From assembly GCF_000262305.1 (NCBI RefSeq), contig NC_017910.1, forward strand, positions 2,170,001-2,234,000: a stretch of DNA of 64,000 nucleotides, in the 5' to 3' direction. Each line of letters opens with the position of its first letter. Position 1 is the stretch's first letter. The notes beneath the pieces were generated by a model. That model had not been told where the DNA came from. It searched no databases and saw only the letters and a program-made list of their open reading frames with translations. This DNA is from Shimwellia blattae DSM 4481 = NBRC 105725. Its GTDB lineage: Bacteria; Pseudomonadota; Gammaproteobacteria; Enterobacterales; Enterobacteriaceae. Positions 34,730 to 44,007 of this stretch are shown piece by piece. Both the position numbers and the translations under genes were made by a program.

Positions 34730-35662
34730 ATGCGCACAGAGTTAAGTGGTATTCCGGTTTTCACCGCCGTTGTCGAGTGCGGCAACTTTGCCAGGGCCGC
34801 CGCGCGTTTGCACCTCACGCGATCCGCCGTCAGTAAAACCATTGCCCGCCTTGAGGAGCGGCTCGGGGCGGCGTTATTCCAGCGCACCACCCGCAGGCTG
34901 ATCCTGACAGAAGAAGGCGAGATTTTTTATCAGCAGTCCCGCCAGGCGCTGGACTGCATCCGCGATGCGGAAGATGAAATTAACCGCGGTAAAGAGCATG
35001 TGCAGGGGCGTTTGCGCATCAGTTTACCGGTCCTCTTTGGCCGCAATTGCGTGGCCCCGATCTTATTTACCCTTGCCCGGCGCTACCCCCAGCTCAGACT
35101 GGAGCTCTCTTTTAGCGATCGTCAGGTTAATCTGTTTGAAGAGGGATTTGATCTGGCCATTCGCATTGGTGAGCTGGCGGATTCGGGCTCGCTGAAAGCC
35201 CGGCCATTAGGCCACCATAATATGGTGCTCTGCGCGTCAGCGGCATATTTACGCACCCACCCCGCACCACAGACAATAGATGAACTCGGTGAGCATCCGG
35301 CTATCGGATATTTACATAACGGTACTCTCCAGCACTGGCGGCTTAAAAACGAGCAGGGTATCCGCGTGGATTTCCGGCCCGCAACCGTGATGTCGGCGGA
35401 TGATTTCTCTGCTATTTCTCAGGCGGTGAATGATGACCTGGGAATAGCCTGGCTCCCGGACTGGTTAGTGGCCCGGGAAATAGCCCTGGGGCAGTTGCAG
35501 GTTATTCTTCCGGAAAGTGCCAGTGAGCGTTTTACCATCAGCGCCGTCTGGCCCCAGGCCCCGTGGTTGCCGCAAAAAATCCGCGTAACCCTTGATGCAC
35601 TGGTAGCCCGGCTGCCGGAGCAAATGGCGGATGGCGGACTGCTGAATAATAGTAAACAATAA
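34730..35662 (+). CDS. LysR-family regulator next to the azoreductase
   Basis: A 310-aa LysR protein. The N-terminal helix-turn-helix reads FTAVVECGNFARAAARLHLTRSAVSKTIARLEERL in two windows (residues 9-43), then LFQRTTRRLILTEEG. The C-terminal effector domain carries FDLAIRIGELADSGSLKARPLG, as in the large CrgA-like subgroup. AAGGAACC precedes the ATG at 34730. Likely target: the divergent azoreductase gene. Confidence 0.9.
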   Translation: MRTELSGIPVFTAVVECGNFARAAARLHLTRSAVSKTIARLEERLGAALFQRTTRRLILTEEGEIFYQQSRQALDCIRDAEDEINRGKEHVQGRLRISLPVLFGRNCVAPILFTLARRYPQLRLELSFSDRQVNLFEEGFDLAIRIGELADSGSLKARPLGHHNMVLCASAAYLRTHPAPQTIDELGEHPAIGYLHNGTLQHWRLKNEQGIRVDFRPATVMSADDFSAISQAVNDDLGIAWLPDWLVAREIALGQLQVILPESASERFTISAVWPQAPWLPQKIRVTLDALVARLPEQMADGGLLNNSKQ

Positions 35663-35985
35663 ATAAACGCCGGAGGATCCTCCCCCTCCGGTGCCGACAG
35701 GATCACGGGAAAATACGCAGAAATACCCGTAAGCGGTTAACTCAATAATGTATCCGCTAATATAAAACACCCCGCCATATAAAAAATAAGCGATGTTGAC
35801 CAATATCACATTGTTATTTTATTTATCACAAACAACATTCCGGCAACAATATATACCCACAAAGGAGTAGTATATTTTCGCTACTTTACTAAACGCGAAT
35901 CGCGTAATATCTGGGTGCCCTATCGCGCGCGATGCCGGAGTGCCGCCGCTTAAAAATACTATAAATAAACATCATGGAGAATATT
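35663..35985. other. Intergenic region before narP
   Basis: 323 bp. A GC hairpin (CCGGAGG 35669-35675 with CCTCCGG 35684-35690) follows the LysR stop and may act in termination, though no T-run follows. The rest is AT-rich and must hold the narP promoter. I see no convincing small gene; a 114-codon minus frame across it overlaps the LysR gene and is rejected. Confidence 0.45.
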
Positions 35986-36627
35986 ATGTCGGACACGACA
36001 CCCTTTAAGGTGCTTATTGTGGATGACCACCCGCTTATGCGCCGGGCTATTCGTCAGTTACTGGAGTGTGACAGCGCATTTCATGTTGTCGCTGAAACCG
36101 GTGACGGCAATAACGCCGTTGCTCTTGCCGCCCGGTATCAGGTGGACGTAATACTGCTGGATCTGAGCATGAAAACGATGTCCGGCCTGGAAACCCTGAC
36201 CGCCCTGCGCCAGAACGGATGCAACGCACGCATCATTGTGCTGACCGTTTGCGACGCCGCCAGCAGTGTCTGTGCCATGACAGAGGCCGGGGCCAGTGGC
36301 TATTTACTCAAAGATACCGAGCCGGAAATCCTGCTGGAGGCGATCCGCCAGGGGGCCAGCGGCGTGCCGGTATTCAGCGACGGGCTCCACGCGCACCTGC
36401 ACGGGCGCCATGATCCAACCCGGGATCCGCTACGCACCCTGACCGAGCGCGAGCTGGACGTGCTGCATGAAATCGCCCGGGGCATGACCAACAAACAGAT
36501 AGCCGGGGAGCTGAATATCTCCGAGCAGACCGTGAAAGTGCATATCCGTAACCTGCTGCGCAAGCTGAATGTCCGCTCCCGGGTTGCCGCCTCGGTGTTG
36601 TTTATCCGGGCCGCTCACCCCGCCTGA
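35986..36627 (+). CDS. narP: Nitrate/nitrite response regulator NarP
   Basis: A 213-aa NarL/FixJ regulator close to E. coli NarP. The receiver domain has DDHPLMRRAIRQLLE, the phospho-acceptor Asp in VILLDLSMK and Lys in YLLKDTEPE. The LuxR-type helix-turn-helix is LTERELDVLHEIARGMTNKQ, then ISEQTVKVHIRNLLRKLNVRSR. GGAG six bases before ATG 35986 fixes the start. It is phosphorylated by NarQ/NarX and activates nap. Its convergent position next to ccmH is the same as in E. coli. Confidence 0.95.
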   Translation: MSDTTPFKVLIVDDHPLMRRAIRQLLECDSAFHVVAETGDGNNAVALAARYQVDVILLDLSMKTMSGLETLTALRQNGCNARIIVLTVCDAASSVCAMTEAGASGYLLKDTEPEILLEAIRQGASGVPVFSDGLHAHLHGRHDPTRDPLRTLTERELDVLHEIARGMTNKQIAGELNISEQTVKVHIRNLLRKLNVRSRVAASVLFIRAAHPA

Positions 36628-36646
36628 GCCCGCATGTGGCGGGCTC
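36626..36646. terminator. Hairpin between narP and ccmH
   Basis: GAGCCCGC (36626-36633) pairs with GCGGGCTC (36639-36646), loop ATGTG, right between the convergent narP and ccmH stops. Confidence 0.6.
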
Positions 36647-36650
36647 TGCA

Positions 36651-37718
36651 TTACTTTTCACCGCCAGGCAACTGGCTCCTCGCCTGGTCAATACTGCGCT
36701 CAATCACCCCCCGCCGGGTATCCCCTGCCGGTAGCAACGTCAGCATGGTGCGCCATGCGCTGATGGCCTCGTCAAAACGCTGCTGTTCAAATGCCGAAAA
36801 CGCATACGCGCTGAGCAGGCGGATACTGGTGGTGCCCTGCGCCACTGCCTGGCGCAGCAGCGCAGCACCGTGCCGGTTATCATCAGGATCAGACGAGCGG
36901 ATCAGCGCCTCACTGTACCCCAGCAGCACCTCGCGATCTGCGGGTGCCAGCCCATAGGCCCGGCCATAGGCACCGGTCGCCATGCTGGCATTGCCCAGCG
37001 CCATGCCAACACGCCCCAGCATAACCCAGGCCTCAGTATTGGTCTGATCCTGCTGTAAGCGGGTGCGTAACCCCAGGGCCAGGCGGCGCAGGTCGGGCTC
37101 ATTAAGCGGCTGCGCCCGGGGATCCAGCGCCCGCTCCAGCAGGGCTGGCGCCTGCGCGGTGGCCTGCTGCCACTCCCGCACCGGGCCGTGCCCGCCGGTC
37201 AGCATATAGCTCACCAGCGTGACCACCAGCGCCACGGCGATCCCCGGCACAAACAGCCAGCGGCTCCCCCGGGTGCCCGGCGGGGCGGGCTCAGGCCCGG
37301 GCGCGGCAACCGCCACCGCTGCGCCTGTTGCCCTCTCGCCACCAGAGCGGCGGGTACGGGCCACAATAAACCAGCCGCCGCCGGTGACCGTCAGCACCGG
37401 CAGCACCCACAGCCACAGGGTTAACGGGGTCAGCGGCGGATCGTAGGTCACGAAATGGCCATAGCGGGCCACCATATAGTCTGTGATCTGCTGTTTGCTT
37501 TTCCCCTCCTGCAGCAGTTCATAGACCTTTTGCCGCAGATCGACGGCGATCATCGCGTTCGAATCGGCAATACTGTTATTCTGGCACTTCGGGCAACGCA
37601 GCTGGGTGGTGAGCTGGCGAAACGCCTGCTCCTGGGCCGGATCGTTAAACGTCATCACCTGTGCACCGGCGGCCAGGGTGGTCAGCACCCAGAGGGTGGC
37701 TATCAGCAGTATTCTCAT
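36651..37718 (-). CDS. ccmH: Cytochrome c maturation protein CcmH
   Basis: A 355-aa two-part protein as in E. coli: an N-terminal CcmH domain with signal peptide and the redox motif LRCPKC (residues 40-45), and a C-terminal CycH/CcmI-like TPR region from about 190 (AWVMLGRVGMALGNASMATGAY in two helices; YSEALIRSSDPDDNRHG). It reduces apocytochrome Cys pairs and presents them for haem attachment at the periplasmic face. Start overlaps the ccmG stop by four bases. Last gene of the nap-ccm unit. Confidence 0.95.
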   Translation of the reverse strand: MRILLIATLWVLTTLAAGAQVMTFNDPAQEQAFRQLTTQLRCPKCQNNSIADSNAMIAVDLRQKVYELLQEGKSKQQITDYMVARYGHFVTYDPPLTPLTLWLWVLPVLTVTGGGWFIVARTRRSGGERATGAAVAVAAPGPEPAPPGTRGSRWLFVPGIAVALVVTLVSYMLTGGHGPVREWQQATAQAPALLERALDPRAQPLNEPDLRRLALGLRTRLQQDQTNTEAWVMLGRVGMALGNASMATGAYGRAYGLAPADREVLLGYSEALIRSSDPDDNRHGAALLRQAVAQGTTSIRLLSAYAFSAFEQQRFDEAISAWRTMLTLLPAGDTRRGVIERSIDQARSQLPGGEK

Positions 37719-38272
37719 TGCCCGTCTCCGGTGCTGTATTTTTCCCACAGGGGCCGGAGTGTGGTCTCCCACACCCGGGCATTCAGATCGCCCGCATGGC
37801 GGTAACGGATAATACCGTTGCCGTCAATCAGGAAGGTTTCCGGCGCGCCGTACACCCCGAGATCCAGCCCCAGCATACCGCTGGCGTCAGACAGGCTCAG
37901 CACATAGGGGTTGCCCAGCGTGGTGAGCCACTCCCGGGCTTTGTGACCATCGTCTTTGTAATTCAGCCCAATCACCCGCACACCCCGGGCCGCCAGCTGG
38001 TTAAGGTACTCATGCTCTGCCCGGCAGGTCGGGCACCAGGTCGCCCAGACGTTCAGCAGCACCGGCTTTCCCCCGGCCAGCAGAGTGGACTGGTAATATT
38101 TCCCCGGCGTATCGAGCGACTCCAGCCGGAACGCGGGCACCGGTTGCCCAATCAGGGCCGATTCCAGACGCGTCGGATCATCCCCCCCGGCATTACGCGC
38201 CAGCTGCCAGAGCAGCAGCGCGGCAATCACCAGGAACACCGCCAGCGGAATCATCAGCATATGGCGCTTCAT
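37715..38272 (-). CDS. ccmG: Thiol:disulphide interchange protein CcmG (DsbE)
   Basis: A 185-aa membrane-anchored thioredoxin-like protein. One N-terminal helix (MLMIPLAVFLVIAALLLWQL) is followed by a thioredoxin fold with the active site WCPTC in NVWATWCPTCRAEH and the cis-Pro turn in YGAPETFLID. It reduces CcmH and apocytochrome thiols with electrons from DsbD. The ccmF stop and this start share one base (TAATG). Confidence 0.96.
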   Translation of the reverse strand: MKRHMLMIPLAVFLVIAALLLWQLARNAGGDDPTRLESALIGQPVPAFRLESLDTPGKYYQSTLLAGGKPVLLNVWATWCPTCRAEHEYLNQLAARGVRVIGLNYKDDGHKAREWLTTLGNPYVLSLSDASGMLGLDLGVYGAPETFLIDGNGIIRYRHAGDLNARVWETTLRPLWEKYSTGDGQ

Positions 38273-40188
38273 TATGCCTCCCTCACCCGTCGTTTACGCT
38301 GCAGCAGGCTGCACAGCCCACCCACCGCCATCAGCAGCCCACCGGCCCAGATCCAGCGCACAAACGGCTTATAGTACAGCCGCACCGCCCAGGCGCCGTC
38401 GCCCAGATCCTCCCCCAGCGCCGCATACAGATCCCGGGTGAGACCGCCATCAATCGCCGCTTCGGTCATCACGGCGCTGGTGCTGTGATAGGCGCGTTTT
38501 TCCGCATACAGTGTGGCCTGGTGGCGCCCCTCCCGGGTGACATCAATCACCCCGATCCCCGCCCGGTAGTTCGGCCCGGCCACCTCGCGCAGCTCACGGA
38601 AAGTAAAACGGTACCGGTGAATGGTGACACTGTCACCCATTGCCATGCGCACATCCCGCTCAATGCTGTAGTTCTGGCTAAAGGCAATGCCCACCACCAG
38701 CACCGCCAGGCCAAGGTGCCCGGCCACCATGCCCCAGTAGCGGGCTCCGGGCCGGTTACCGGCTTTCACGCGCCGCGCCACATCCGCCACCAGCAGGACC
38801 ATAACCCAGCCCGCCATAGCCAGCCCCAGGGCAGTGAGCGCTTCGATTCGCGCCTCAAACAGCCAGGGCAACAGCAGCGCCAGTGGCAGCGTCACCACCA
38901 GCGCTACCAGCAGCTCGCGGCGAATTTTCCCGGGCCGGTCCCGGCCCCAGCGCACCAGCGGGCCGATACCCAGCACCAGCGCAAACGGCACCATCAGCCA
39001 GGTAAAGAGGGTGTTGAAGAACGGCTCGCCAATCGAAATGCTGCCCAGCCCAAGCTGTTTATGTACCAGCGGCAGCAGCGTGCCCAGCAGCACCACCAGC
39101 ATGGCGGTCATGAGCAGCACATTGTTGGCCAGCAGCAGCGACTCCCGGGACCATAGCCCGTTGCTGACCGGTGAACGTATCCGCCCGCCACGCAGCGCAA
39201 ACAGCAATAGCGAGCCGCCGATAACCAGCACCATAAAGGCGAGGATATACATCCCGCGCGCCGGATCGGAGGCAAACGCATGCACCGAGACCAGCACCCC
39301 GGAGCGCACCAGGAAAGTGCCCAGCAGGCACAGGGAAAAGGCGCAAATCGCCAGCAGCAGGCTCCAGGCTTTAAAACTGCCGCGCTGGCCGGTCACCGCC
39401 AGCGAGTGCACCAGCGCAGTACCGGCAAGCCAGGGCATCAGGGAGGCGTTTTCCACCGGATCCCAGAACCACCAGCCGCCCCAGCCCAGCTCGTAATAGG
39501 CCCAGGCCGATCCCAGCACAATGCCGAGGGTTAAAAAGATCCACGCCGCCAGAGTCCAGGGGCGGGCAAAGCGGGCGAAGGTGGTGTCCATCCGGCCGCT
39601 GAGCAGTGCGGCAATGGCAAAGGCGAAGGCCACCGAAAACCCCACATAGCCCATATACAGCAGGGGCGGATGAAAAATAAGCCCCGGATCCTGCAACAGC
39701 GGGTTAAGATCCCGCCCTTCCAGCGGGTAGTCCGGAAAGGTGCGGGCAAAGGGGTTTGAGGTAAACAGGATAAACAGTAAAAAACCCACGCACACCATGC
39801 CCATAACCGCCAGCACCCGGGCCACCATCACCAGGGGCAATTGCTGGCTGAATAACGCCACGGCAAAGGTCCAGCCGCTCATCAGCAGAACCCACAGCAG
39901 TAGCGAGCCTTCGTGGCCACCCCAGACGGCCGCCACCCGATACCAGACCGGTAACTGGGTGCTGGAATTCCCCGCCACATAGCGCACGGTAAAATCATTG
40001 ATGACAAACGCGTGGGTCAGGATCAGAAATGCCCCCGCCATACACAGCAGCAGGAGCCAGGCAAACAGCCGCGCAGAGCTCATCATGCGCGTATCGCCCC
40101 GCGCCACACCCCACAACGGGTAGAGCGCCAGCAATACTGCCACCCCCAGCGCCAGGCACAACAGCCCGGTTCCGATCTCCGGCATCAT
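38272..40188 (-). CDS. ccmF: Haem lyase subunit CcmF
   Basis: A 638-aa membrane protein with about fifteen helices. The tryptophan-rich WWD signature is WGGWWFWDPVENASLMPW near residue 235, and haem-ligand His candidates sit in loops (VWGGHEGSLLLW; LVHSLAVTG). It joins haem from CcmE to apocytochrome c together with CcmH. Start 40188 (MMPEIG) equals the E. coli start and overlaps the ccmE end. Confidence 0.96.
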   Translation of the reverse strand: MMPEIGTGLLCLALGVAVLLALYPLWGVARGDTRMMSSARLFAWLLLLCMAGAFLILTHAFVINDFTVRYVAGNSSTQLPVWYRVAAVWGGHEGSLLLWVLLMSGWTFAVALFSQQLPLVMVARVLAVMGMVCVGFLLFILFTSNPFARTFPDYPLEGRDLNPLLQDPGLIFHPPLLYMGYVGFSVAFAFAIAALLSGRMDTTFARFARPWTLAAWIFLTLGIVLGSAWAYYELGWGGWWFWDPVENASLMPWLAGTALVHSLAVTGQRGSFKAWSLLLAICAFSLCLLGTFLVRSGVLVSVHAFASDPARGMYILAFMVLVIGGSLLLFALRGGRIRSPVSNGLWSRESLLLANNVLLMTAMLVVLLGTLLPLVHKQLGLGSISIGEPFFNTLFTWLMVPFALVLGIGPLVRWGRDRPGKIRRELLVALVVTLPLALLLPWLFEARIEALTALGLAMAGWVMVLLVADVARRVKAGNRPGARYWGMVAGHLGLAVLVVGIAFSQNYSIERDVRMAMGDSVTIHRYRFTFRELREVAGPNYRAGIGVIDVTREGRHQATLYAEKRAYHSTSAVMTEAAIDGGLTRDLYAALGEDLGDGAWAVRLYYKPFVRWIWAGGLLMAVGGLCSLLQRKRRVREA

Positions 40189-40664
40189 GAGCGCGTGTCC
40201 TCACCATTACCCGGCAGGCGGCGGTGGTTTTCGTTCATCGCCCGGGCCACTTCCGGCGGGGTGTAGTTTTCATCATGCTTTGCCAGCACTTCCCGGGCCA
40301 GGATCCGGTTGCCGGGGGTCAGCTCTCCCTGCACCACAACCCCCTGCCCCTCACGGAACAGATCCGGCAGGATCCCCTCATAGGTGACATCCACCACCCC
40401 TTGCGCGTCGTAAATGCTGAACGAGACCCTGAGCGTTTTGGCATCGCGCGCCACGCTGCCGGGCAGCACCATTCCCCCCACCCGCAGGCGCTGGCCGGGC
40501 TCCGGCATGTGCTGCGTTTCGTTTTTGCCATACAGGATCTCCCCCGGGGTGTAGAACAGATCGATATTGGCCCGCAGCGCGTACAGTATCAGCGCCACGG
40601 TCACCACCAGGCCACCGAGCACGGTCAGGGCAATCCATAAGCGATATTTACGGCGTGGGTTCAC
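40185..40664 (-). CDS. ccmE: Haem chaperone CcmE
   Basis: A 159-aa protein with one membrane helix (LWIALTVLGGLVVTVALILY) and a periplasmic OB fold. The haem-binding His is in LAKHDENYTPPEV near residue 130. The start is the GTG at 40664, giving NPRRKYRLW as in relatives and preceded by AGGAGGCACC; the longer upstream frame is spurious because it crosses ccmD. It carries haem from CcmC to CcmF. Confidence 0.95.
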   Translation of the reverse strand: MNPRRKYRLWIALTVLGGLVVTVALILYALRANIDLFYTPGEILYGKNETQHMPEPGQRLRVGGMVLPGSVARDAKTLRVSFSIYDAQGVVDVTYEGILPDLFREGQGVVVQGELTPGNRILAREVLAKHDENYTPPEVARAMNENHRRLPGNGEDTRS

Positions 40665-40873
40665 GGTGCCTCCTGCCGGGTTCTGGCCGCCAGGCGGCGC
40701 GCCTGCCGGGCCTGTTGCTGCGCTACCGCGCGTAAAATGCTCCGGTGCTGGCGCACCGTATGCAGCACCAGTATCGCCAGCGGCAGCAGCGTCATCAGCA
40801 CTGCCAGCCAGACATAAAAGGCGTAACCGCCCATGGCAAAAAAGTCCTGCCAGCTTGCAAACGCACGGCTCAT
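40661..40873 (-). CDS. ccmD: Haem exporter subunit CcmD
   Basis: A 70-aa membrane protein with FFAMGGYAFYVWLAVLMTLL at residues 11-30 and a basic cytoplasmic tail (RQARRLAARTRQ), standard for CcmD. It links CcmC and CcmE and helps release holo-CcmE. Its stop overlaps the ccmE GTG and its start overlaps the ccmC stop, each by four bases. Confidence 0.94.
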   Translation of the reverse strand: MSRAFASWQDFFAMGGYAFYVWLAVLMTLLPLAILVLHTVRQHRSILRAVAQQQARQARRLAARTRQEAP

Positions 40874-41607
40874 GAGTAACCTCTCCGGGCGGCCAGCTCA
40901 CTGACCCAGGGGCGGTGTTTGTCCACCAGCAGGATCAGGTTACGCAGGCGCATCAGTGTCAGCGTGACGGATAACAGTAAAAAACCACAAATTGCCCAGC
41001 GCAGCGGCGAGCGCATTGCCGGATCAATACTTTGCTGCATTCGGGTAGAGCCCTGGTGCAGGGTATTCCACCACTCCACCGAGTAGTGGATCACCGGCAG
41101 GTTCACCCCCCCAATCAGCACCAGAATGCCCGCCGCGCGCCCGGCCAGACGCCGGTCATCAAAGGCGTGCCACAGGGCAATGGCGCCGATATACAAAAAC
41201 AGCAATACCAGTTCAGAGGTCAGGCGCGCGTCCCACACCCACCAGGTGCCCCACATGGGCTTACCCCAGGCAGAGCCGGTGATCAGCGCGATAAAGGTCA
41301 GCACCGCCCCGACCGGCGCCATAGCCGCCACTGCCAGGTTGGCCATTTTCAGCTGCCAGACCAGGCCGGTAAATGCGGCCAGCGCCATGGCGGCGTAAAT
41401 CCCCATCGACCACATGGCGGCAGGCACGTGCAGGTAAATAATCCGGTAGCTTTGCCCCTGCTGGTAGTCCGCCGGGGCAAAGCCAAACCCCCGGATAAGC
41501 CCCGTTGCCAGCACCAGCGCACTGGCAACCATCAGCCACGGGAGCAGCGCCCCGCAAACCTGATACAACCGGGCGGGGATCGCCAGTTGATGAAGTTTTT
41601 TCCACAT
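40870..41607 (-). CDS. ccmC: Haem transfer protein CcmC
   Basis: A 245-aa six-helix membrane protein with the WWD motif WGTWWVWDARLTSELVLLFL and the two external His in LHVPAAMWSMG and VIHYSVEWWNTLHQGS that hold haem. It loads haem onto CcmE. ATG 41607 (MWKKLHQLAIPARLYQ) matches the family; the six residues upstream are not conserved. Confidence 0.96.
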   Translation of the reverse strand: MWKKLHQLAIPARLYQVCGALLPWLMVASALVLATGLIRGFGFAPADYQQGQSYRIIYLHVPAAMWSMGIYAAMALAAFTGLVWQLKMANLAVAAMAPVGAVLTFIALITGSAWGKPMWGTWWVWDARLTSELVLLFLYIGAIALWHAFDDRRLAGRAAGILVLIGGVNLPVIHYSVEWWNTLHQGSTRMQQSIDPAMRSPLRWAICGFLLLSVTLTLMRLRNLILLVDKHRPWVSELAARRGYS

Positions 41608-41643
41608 ACAATCACCATTGCACAAAATAAAACCAGTTACCGG

Positions 41644-42303
41644 CTACTGCACACTGATGCGTAAAGCAGCCGCCGTTACAAACGGGCTCAGGGTGGCGCT
41701 ACCGGCCAGCAGCGCGCCGAGGATAGCCAGATAGCCGTCTACCGGCAGATGCTGGGCCGCGGCGTCCATTGCGGCGGTGGCGAAGATAAGCAGCGGCACC
41801 GTCAGCGGCAGCACCAGCACGCTGAGCAGTACGCCCCCCCGGCGCAGGCCGACGGTCAACGCCGCCACCGGCGCCCCCAGCATACTGAGGGTCGGCGTGC
41901 CCAGCAGCAGCGTCAGGGCCATGATTTGCCAGCCGGCAAAATCCATTCCCAGCAACAACGCCGCCAGCGGGGAGAGGAGCAGCAGCGGTAGCCCGCTGAC
42001 CACCCAGTGTGCCGCCACCCGGGCCAGCACCACCGCAGGCAGGGGCAGCGCCAGCAGCATCAGCTGCTCCAGGGTGCCGTCGTTAAAATCATCACGAAAC
42101 AGGCGATCCATGGACAACAACGCGGCCAGCAACGCCGCCACCCAGATAACCCCCGGGGAGATCCGCGCCAGCAGTTGCGGCTCCGGGCCAATAGCCAGCG
42201 GAAACAGAGCTATCACAATCAGAAAGAACCACAGCGGATTGGCAATATCGGCACTGCCGCGCAGCGCCGTGCGTAGCCCGTGGCGGAAGACCTGCACCAT
42301 CAT
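41644..42303 (-). CDS. ccmB: ABC transporter permease CcmB
   Basis: A 219-aa six-helix permease with FRHSA-like RGSADIANPLWFFLIVIALF, IGPEPQLLARISPGVIWVAAL and GTPTLSMLGAPVAALTVGL, as in E. coli CcmB. With CcmA and CcmC it uses ATP to release holo-CcmE. ATG 42303 overlaps the ccmA stop by four bases. Confidence 0.95.
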   Translation of the reverse strand: MMVQVFRHGLRTALRGSADIANPLWFFLIVIALFPLAIGPEPQLLARISPGVIWVAALLAALLSMDRLFRDDFNDGTLEQLMLLALPLPAVVLARVAAHWVVSGLPLLLLSPLAALLLGMDFAGWQIMALTLLLGTPTLSMLGAPVAALTVGLRRGGVLLSVLVLPLTVPLLIFATAAMDAAAQHLPVDGYLAILGALLAGSATLSPFVTAAALRISVQ

Positions 42304-42941
42304 GCCCGCCCCTCCCCATACGGCAGCGCAATACGCCGGATATTCCACGCCCCCGCCATCAGCGGCTGGTGGGTGGTCAGAATGACCATGCCCCCCTGTC
42401 GGGTATGCGCCGCCATGTGCCGGGTCAGGTGCGCCACGCCGCTGGCATCAAGGGCGGTAAAGGGCTCATCGAGGATCCAGATGGTCGCCCGGGTCAGCCA
42501 CAGGCGGGACAGCGCCACACGCCGCTGTTGCCCGGCAGACAGCCGGGCAACAGGCAGATCCTCATACCCCGCCAGCCCGCAGCAGGCCAGGGCTTCCAGA
42601 TATTGTGCCGCCGTGGCATCCGGGTGGTAAAAGGCCAGGTTTTCCAGCGCGCTCAGCCGGGCGTTGACCCCCGGCTGGTGGCCTATCCACAATAGCTGCG
42701 GATAAAACGCCCCGCGCACCTGGCTCAGGGGGGATCCGCCGTAGCAGACCTGGCCACTTTCCGGCACCGCCAGCCCGGTCAGCATCCGCAACAGGGTGGT
42801 TTTACCGGCGCCGTTGGCGCCGCTGATCTGCACCCACTCCCCGGCACCGATAGTAAAGGAGAGATCGTCAAACAGCGCCCGGCCATCCCGGGTGCAGCTC
42901 AGGGATCTGGCCTGTAGCCTTTGCGTGTCGCCCGTCTGCAT
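42300..42941 (-). CDS. ccmA: ABC transporter ATPase CcmA
   Basis: A 213-aa ATPase: Walker A GANGAGKTT, signature RLSAGQQRRVALSRLWL, Walker B IWILDEPFTALD and switch His in TTHQP. It is part of the CcmABCD complex that frees haem-loaded CcmE. It starts four bases after the napC stop, so nap and ccm are one transcription unit. Confidence 0.95.
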   Translation of the reverse strand: MQTGDTQRLQARSLSCTRDGRALFDDLSFTIGAGEWVQISGANGAGKTTLLRMLTGLAVPESGQVCYGGSPLSQVRGAFYPQLLWIGHQPGVNARLSALENLAFYHPDATAAQYLEALACCGLAGYEDLPVARLSAGQQRRVALSRLWLTRATIWILDEPFTALDASGVAHLTRHMAAHTRQGGMVILTTHQPLMAGAWNIRRIALPYGEGRA

Positions 42942-42945
42942 CAGG

Positions 42946-43548
42946 TTAAAAACCGTTCTCTACGCCGCGCATATCCGGAAGCTGGTGAGCAATCCCTTTA
43001 TGGCAGTCAATACAGGTCTGGCCGTCTTTAATCGCCTGATCGTGCAGTTTCGCCGCCACGCTCTTCTGGGCGGTCAGATCCATATACTCAAAGTTATGGC
43101 AGTTACGGCACTCCTGAGAGTCGTTATCTTTCATGCGCCGCCACTCGTTTTGCGCCATGGTCAGCCGGTGAGCCTCAAATTTTTGCGGCGTATCGATAAC
43201 CCCGACAATTTTGCCGTACAGCTCTTTGCTGGCTTTGATTTTACGTAACATTTTCGGCCCCCACTCGTGGGGAACGTGGCAGTCCGGGCAGGTGGCGCGC
43301 ACGCCGCTGCGGTTGCTGTAGTGCACCGATTCCAGGTACTCCTCGTATACGGTGTTGCGCATCTCATGACAGCTGATGCAAAACGCCTCGGTGTTGGCTT
43401 TTTCCATGCCGGTGTTAAAACCGCCCCAGAAAATAATCCCGCCGACAAAACCGGTCAGCAGCAGGGTGCCAAGGGCCAGACGGCTCGGGCGCCGCCACCA
43501 GTGCCACAGGCGGCGAATCACACCGGGTTTCGGGTTTCCATGTTCCAT
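42946..43548 (-). CDS. napC: Membrane tetrahaem cytochrome NapC
   Basis: A 200-aa NapC/NirT protein with one N-terminal membrane anchor (LALGTLLLTGFVGGIIFWGG) and four CxxCH haem sites: CISCH, CPDCH, CRNCH and CIDCH. It carries electrons from menaquinol to NapAB. The haems are attached by the Ccm products encoded next to it. Confidence 0.97.
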   Translation of the reverse strand: MEHGNPKPGVIRRLWHWWRRPSRLALGTLLLTGFVGGIIFWGGFNTGMEKANTEAFCISCHEMRNTVYEEYLESVHYSNRSGVRATCPDCHVPHEWGPKMLRKIKASKELYGKIVGVIDTPQKFEAHRLTMAQNEWRRMKDNDSQECRNCHNFEYMDLTAQKSVAAKLHDQAIKDGQTCIDCHKGIAHQLPDMRGVENGF

Positions 43549-43557
43549 AATGACCTC

Positions 43558-44007
43558 TTATTTCCCGTAGCCTTGCAGCGGAGAGAAGGTGTTTTCCACA
43601 ATCGGGGGCGTTTCGCTCTGCGGCACGTGGCACTGCAGGCAGAAATAGCGGCGCGGTGCCACATCGGCCAGTACGTGCCCGTCACTGTCGGTAAAGTGGG
43701 TGGGGCTGATGCGCGGTGCTCCCGTGGTGCGGTAACTGGCAACACCGTGGCACTGAAGGCAGCGGTTGGTTTTTGTGGTCACCTGATACCCTTCCACACT
43801 GTGCGGCACCAGCGGCGGCTGGTTTACGTAGTTGAGCGGCATCCGCTCCTGCTCTTTGGGGATTTTGATCCCCCCCTCCCGGGTGCCCGCAACTTCCGGG
43901 GACTGGCTGAGATCCACGCCGTTTACGGCCCAGACCGCACCGCTGGCGACCAGGGCCAGGGCGGCTAACCACCGGCACACCGTTTGTTTCAGGTCGTGGC
44001 TTTTCAT
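43558..44007 (-). CDS. napB: Dihaem cytochrome subunit NapB
   Basis: A 149-aa periplasmic protein with a signal peptide ending GAVWAVNG and two haem sites, CLQCHGVASYR and CLQCHVPQSE. YVNQPPLVPHSVEGYQ is conserved with E. coli. It is the small subunit of periplasmic nitrate reductase and passes electrons to NapA. ATG 44007 overlaps the napH stop; the longer upstream frame is not real. Confidence 0.96.
   Translation of the reverse strand: MKSHDLKQTVCRWLAALALVASGAVWAVNGVDLSQSPEVAGTREGGIKIPKEQERMPLNYVNQPPLVPHSVEGYQVTTKTNRCLQCHGVASYRTTGAPRISPTHFTDSDGHVLADVAPRRYFCLQCHVPQSETPPIVENTFSPLQGYGK

Noticed and set aside
35465..35809. A 114-codon minus-strand frame before narP
   Set aside because: Overlaps the 3-prime end of the LysR gene and shows no family pattern.
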